A stretch of 64,000 nt of DNA from assembly GCA_037693485.1 (NCBI GenBank), contig CM075353.1:8876001-8940000 (forward strand). Reading direction: 5' to 3'. The translations under genes were made by a program, and so were the position numbers. The stretch is from Kitagawia praeruptora. Its lineage: Eukaryota; Streptophyta; Magnoliopsida; Apiales; Apiaceae. The notes beneath the pieces are model-generated. The model was not told the DNA's origin, searched no databases, and was given only the letters and a program-made list of their open reading frames with translations. Below are positions 59,180 to 64,000 of this stretch, piece after piece (within the stretch, counting starts at the first letter, position 1; each line of letters starts with the position of its first letter).

Positions 59180-62100
59180 ATGGTGAGAGTGAATGTTTTT
59201 GTTGTAGAGAGATATTGTTTGAAATTTTGTGAGTTTCGTTTTTGAATTTCGACCTAATTAGTGTTCTCGATCTCATTATATTGTATTTGTTTCTCGAATT
59301 TCAGGTTGTTGCACAGAAACTCAAGGAAGCTGAGATCACTGAGCTTGATTCGCTTCTCTTAGTAATCTCTCTCTCTCTCTCTCTCTGCGTTTGTGTGTGT
59401 TTGTGCGCTTGTATGTGTATTTGTGTGTATTTATGTGTGTTATGATGTTTATTTAGGATTAACTGATTTTTTTTTGTGAAATTTACTTGTAATGTAATTT
59501 TGGATGTTAGCAGTTACTGTTTCCTGTTGGTGCTGTAACTAATTGTTGTTTGAGATTGCAGTTTACTGTAATCGCTTCATTTGTTTCATTAATCGATTGT
59601 AATTCATCTATATTTACTGCACATGCTGTATTTTTTGCATTTAAAAGGTCGATTGAAAGTTATGTACTGTAGATGCTTTAGAATATATTTTCCATGTTTC
59701 AAGTTTAGTTACAGTTTCAATATATGATTAACAATAGATATATCGATAATGTGTTTCCTATCAGCTTTACTATTGTTGTGTAACGGTGTTTATGTCTAAT
59801 TGAACAGACAAGGAACCTACTACGCATTGCGATATTTAATATTAGCTATATAAGAGGACTTTTTCCTGAAAACTATTTCAATGACAAGTCGGTTCCAGCT
59901 CTAGGTACGCCATCTTGTTACAACAAGCAAATTTATCGCTATGAGATTCTTACATCTTAGGTCTGATCTGCTTATTTTGGTGCTGAAATCCTAAGCAGAG
60001 ATGAAGATTAAGAAGCTAATGCCAATGGATGCAGAGTCAAGAAGAATGATTGATTGGATGGAGAAAGGCGAGTTAATCATTAGTGTTGAAATTTACAATG
60101 AAGAAACGTCTTCTCCTATTTTGTTTCTCATGATTTCTCTGTTTCTCCTCTATTTGTTTAGGTGTCTATGATGCACTGCAGAAGAAATACCTGAAAACGC
60201 TTCTGTTCTGTGTGTGCGAAACAGTAGAAGGCCCAATGATTGAGGAATATGCCTGTAAGAACACTTCACCATCAATGTAGTGGAAGTATCATAGATTTAC
60301 CATCTTAGTGATTGGGTGCGTCAAGAAGCAAACAAAGAATTTTGTAGTGGAAATAACTGCTTTTCATGTGCTTTCTCTTACCAAGCATGTTAACTTATAG
60401 TCATTAATTTCTGGACCTAAATGTTATGGAGCCAAATCTAGTCGTCTATCTGTGTATCTTGTGTTAAATTAATTTCAGCTAGTGCTACATTAATAACTTC
60501 CAACCTCCTTGCCTGCAGTTTCTTTCAGTTATTCAAACTCCGAAAATCAAGAGGTTTCAATGAATGTGAATCGCATTGGAAATAAAAGGCAAGGGGGGAC
60601 ATTCAAGTGCAACTCGAGTACAGAAATTACTCCAAATCAGATGAGGTATGTACATCAACTAATTGCATTGTTCACTCACATCTCAGATCTGCTATTTTTG
60701 TTTATGCAAATTTTACTTTTGATACAATATGTTAAATGCAGGAGTTCTGCTTGCAAAATGGTCCGTACATTGATTCAGTTAATGAGAACTCTGGATAAGA
60801 TGCCAGAAGAGGTATATTTGCATACTAGTTACTGTGTTGCTGATTAACATGCACAGGTTCATTTCCACATTTAGTGTATTAACTCTGGTATATTTGCAGC
60901 GGACTATATTGATGAAACTACTGTATTATGATGATGTCACGGTAAGCCCTTTCATTTCACTTGCTTTCATCTTCATTTTCTTTTAGTTCTCTTGTACTGC
61001 CAATGAAGGTTCTTCAGCTTAATAATCCTTAAAATTTAGAAAGTCAATTGTGTTTTGATACTAAACCCAATATAAAGATCTAGGAATAATGCAGCTCATC
61101 CGTTTTAACCTTTTTAAAGAGCTGACATTTCCTGAGACTAATTGCCTTAATATAGTATCTCTTCTACTGAAATCATGTCCATCATAGGAATTAGCCCTGA
61201 TAAATTTAAAAGTGCCGCTGTAATATTATCTAAAGATTCTATTACACATACTTGTTACAGCCTGTGGACTATGAGCCGCCATTCTTCAGAGGCTGCACAG
61301 AAGAAGAAGTTAACAATCCATGGACCAAGAATCCTCTGAAAATGGAGGTTGGCAATGTCAACAGCAAACATCTAGTATTAGCTCTTAAGGTAAGGGAAAA
61401 GATACAGGAGTAAGTACATAATCCTTTATATTTCTATGCATAAAGTAATCAATTGTTTTCTTGGAAACTTGTACAGGTTAAGAGTGTGCTTGATCCTTGC
61501 GAGGATGAGAATGATGATATGCAGGATGATGATGTCAGCTTGGGGCCCGATTCTGTTGAAGGAGATGCAAGTGACTCGGAAACTGAGGTGAACCATATGT
61601 AACTAGGTTCTTATAGTCTTAAACTATACATAATTATCAGAAACTTAATCAAGCTTGGTAACATGATATAATTTGTAATTCCTTTCAGACAATAGATGAA
61701 GGCCAGTATGTGGTTGTACCAGTAGGTAAGTTGCATGTCAGCATCTTTGGTTTTATGACATTGATTTAAGATTTTGAATTGTAATGCCAAAGCTATTTCT
61801 TGCAGACAAAGAAAGGGTTCAAACAAATCAATCAACAATTGATGACGGTACACAGCATTAAGCAGAAACTGTAGAATAACACCACTGGCATCAATATATG
61901 GATGTAATAAAGTAATTTAACTATTAACAGGCTGTACTTGCCAATTTGCAGATGACACTCAGGATCCAATTGAAGATGAAGAGCAATTTCGTCGAGTAAA
62001 GGAGTGGATTAGTTCTTACCACCTTGGCACTGTGGAGCTTACAGATGTTCTCTCGAATTTCTCTGACATATCAGTGGTATAGACTCACTTTATCTCTTAA

Positions 62101-64000
62101 ATGTGGATTAACATGGGTTTTACATTAAGCGGTTAGCTGCAGAAATCTTGACAAACCAAGTTCTCAGTTTATTTACAATTCCTACTTTCCTTAATTGCAG
62201 GTTCTTATTGAAGGTACATGGAGGTTTCAATCAATATACAAAGTTTTAAGAAAAAGGCATCTACCCTGTAACTTCATCCTGAACAGATTTAACTATTCTA
62301 ATTCATTGTGACTGGTTTCAGAAGTTATGGACAAGCTGGTAAAGGAGGACACTCTAACAAAAAGTGGAACAAACACTTACATCATTAATAAGCTGAAGGT
62401 GTTTTCTCTAACTTTTATAATCTATGTATCTCCTAATTTGGTTCTTCGTCCCTTATCCTCATTGTTATAGAAACTATGGTTCCAGAAATCTGACTATGAA
62501 TTTGAAGCTGTAAAAGAGGAAAATGATGGCCTGATATTTCGAAATGGCAATAGATTTCAGCCTAACATGGATGAGGATCATATGTATATGAAGGTAAATA
62601 TGGACCAACATTTTATGAATCGTTTATCTTTTCTTCTTCCTGTGACATAGTTGCATGTCTTCTGCTAACCATGCTACTGGATCCAGTAACTTATTTGCTA
62701 ATAGCTACTATTCTTGTTTATGTACAATTCGCGTATTTTTTTAGCCATATATGCTTTCTTTTTCAAATGGCAAAGGTCCGTGCATTCTGCTAACCTGGCC
62801 ACTGGATCCAGTAACTTATTACCCAATAATTCAGCTTAGTGTCTTCTCTACTAGAAAACTCTGATTCCCATTTTATTTTTAAGCTCTCACAACTCACAAG
62901 TCTTAATATATAGTTTTTGCAAGTTTTTCAATTATGCCTACATATGCAAGTCAAGATAGAATACAAGATTGACGAGAATGTATGATTTCAATCTTTGTTG
63001 TATATTTAATATATAAATTGCATGTCTCATTTGTAGTAATGGATTCCCTATAAGACCAGAAATGAGTTCTATCAAAATTTATCTGGGAGTTGATTTATAA
63101 TATAATAAAGATAATGAGATGTCAACTAATTCTTAAGTTTTCAGAATGTAAATGTTGCTCAAGTCTCTTGCAATTGTTTGCAGGCTCTATACCATGCTCT
63201 TCCAATGAACTACATTACTGTTTCCAAGCTTCACAACAAGCTCGAAGGAGAAGTCAACCAGACTACTGTGCGCAAGCTAATTGATAAAATGACAAAAGAA
63301 GGGTTTGTCGAAGCACAAAGCAATAGAAGACTTGGTATAGCATTTGAGCTATAAAAGTATTTTCAGTGCCTAAACCAGATTTGATGATTGTTTACATATT
63401 CCTTTTATTTCTGCAGGCAAGCGTGTGATCCATTCTGATTTAACAGAGAAAAAATTGCATGAAGTCAAGAAAAACTTGAACCTTGATGAGATGGTGGAAG
63501 TTTAAAGTTCTTTATGCACAATTTTTTTTTTTAAATTTCCTTTTTAAACAGATTTATAGTAAGCCAATTATATTGATAGGAGTTGGATGAACCCCAAAGG
63601 AAGCTGAACCAATCAGAAGCTCAGACACTAGGTATTATTGATAAAAATGTTATTCCCTCTATTTTGCACTGAAAGATCCAATATTTTAACTGTGTATGTC
63701 AACAACCAGGAAGCAAACAAAGGGACTTGTCTACTTGTGGTGGCGTTCGCTCCATCGGATCAGATCTTACTCGAATGATAGGCAAATCTGATGCATATCA
63801 GAATGGATCTATCAGGAGTGACCATACTGTTGTAAAGATGAAAGAGCCTGGGACACCCACAAGCAGAGCTCAGGTATGTCTGGTCAACAACTTCCTTATT
63901 GTTACCAAGTAACAATGTTTTGCTTTCTGATTTTCTATGTCTTTTGACCCAATATCCTATAATCATCACTTTTCTGAATCATGCAGCCAGCAGCTTCAAG
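59180..64000 (+). CDS. ASY1: ASY1 meiotic chromosome axis protein (HORMA domain), partial at window end
   Basis: ASY1, the plant counterpart of yeast Hop1, coats meiotic chromosome axes and promotes inter-homologue recombination and synapsis. Exons by my reading: 59180-59182, 59305-59361, 59808-59904, 59999-60067, 60162-60254, 60519-60645, 60742-60811, 60900-60941, 61261-61389, 61477-61587, 61689-61725, 61806-61847, 61952-62076, 62201-62213, 62322-62398, 62471-62593, 63184-63334, 63417-63493, 63580-63631, 63710-63873 and 63987 to the edge. Phases agree throughout. Hallmarks: [59 protein letters not shown] and [16 protein letters not shown] (HORMA, to about residue 230). A winged-helix/SWIRM-like part follows (about 293-480) and then [15 protein letters not shown]. 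Coding exon 1 is only the ATG, exon 14 is 13 nt, and the intron at 60068-60161 begins GC. About 558 codons are visible; the C-terminal closure-motif region lies beyond the edge. No defect seen. Confidence 0.95.

Noticed and set aside
60509..60847. 112-codon frame as a separate gene
   Set aside because: It is ASY1 exons 6 and 7 plus the open intron between them.

Overview
The window is nuclear DNA of a flowering plant, very probably a eudicot. It is AT-rich, its genes have many GT-AG introns, and it carries plant-type MITEs, a SINE, Helitron ends and three classes of LTR retrotransposon. I cannot name the species from sequence alone. Only three host genes look functional. (1) A type I inositol polyphosphate 5-phosphatase on + (coding 2231-5407, 10 exons, 620 aa). 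(2) A small FCS-like zinc finger (FLZ) gene on - (9562-8409, 2 exons, 177 aa). (3) The meiotic HORMA-domain axis gene ASY1 on + (59180 to beyond 64000, 20 complete exons plus the start of exon 21). A broken Aux/IAA domain I fragment lies on - near 24.1 kb.

Everything between about 9.6 and 59 kb is mobile or repeat DNA. 10.4-17.5 kb holds a Tourist-like MITE, a pair of Helitron-like copies, a 154-bp tandem duplication and relics. 17534-22573 is a decayed Ty1/copia element on - with both LTRs and a GTAGG target duplication. It landed inside the first bases of an hAT-type MITE that ends at 23254 and has its own 8-bp duplication.

25710-47209 is the most striking structure: a 21.5-kb array of a non-autonomous, long-LTR (LARD-like) retrotransposon on -. 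Its order is LTR - internal - LTR - internal - LTR, with 4.5-kb LTRs and 1,495-bp non-coding internal regions. The whole array is flanked by one 5-bp duplication (ATATT). The middle LTR is split by a 4,968-bp solo LTR of a related element in the opposite orientation, which has its own CTAAT duplication. The array sits inside an older MITE-like repeat that also holds a Stowaway element.

48222-57916 is a badly decayed Ty3/gypsy element on +, flanked by GTTAC. It has a duplicated RNase H segment and several tandem arrays.

The three genes do not form a functional unit. The phosphatase acts in phosphoinositide signalling, FLZ proteins are SnRK1 adaptors, and ASY1 organises meiotic chromosome axes. 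The insertion order can be read from the nesting: old repeats, then MITEs, then LTR elements, then the solo LTR inside the array.
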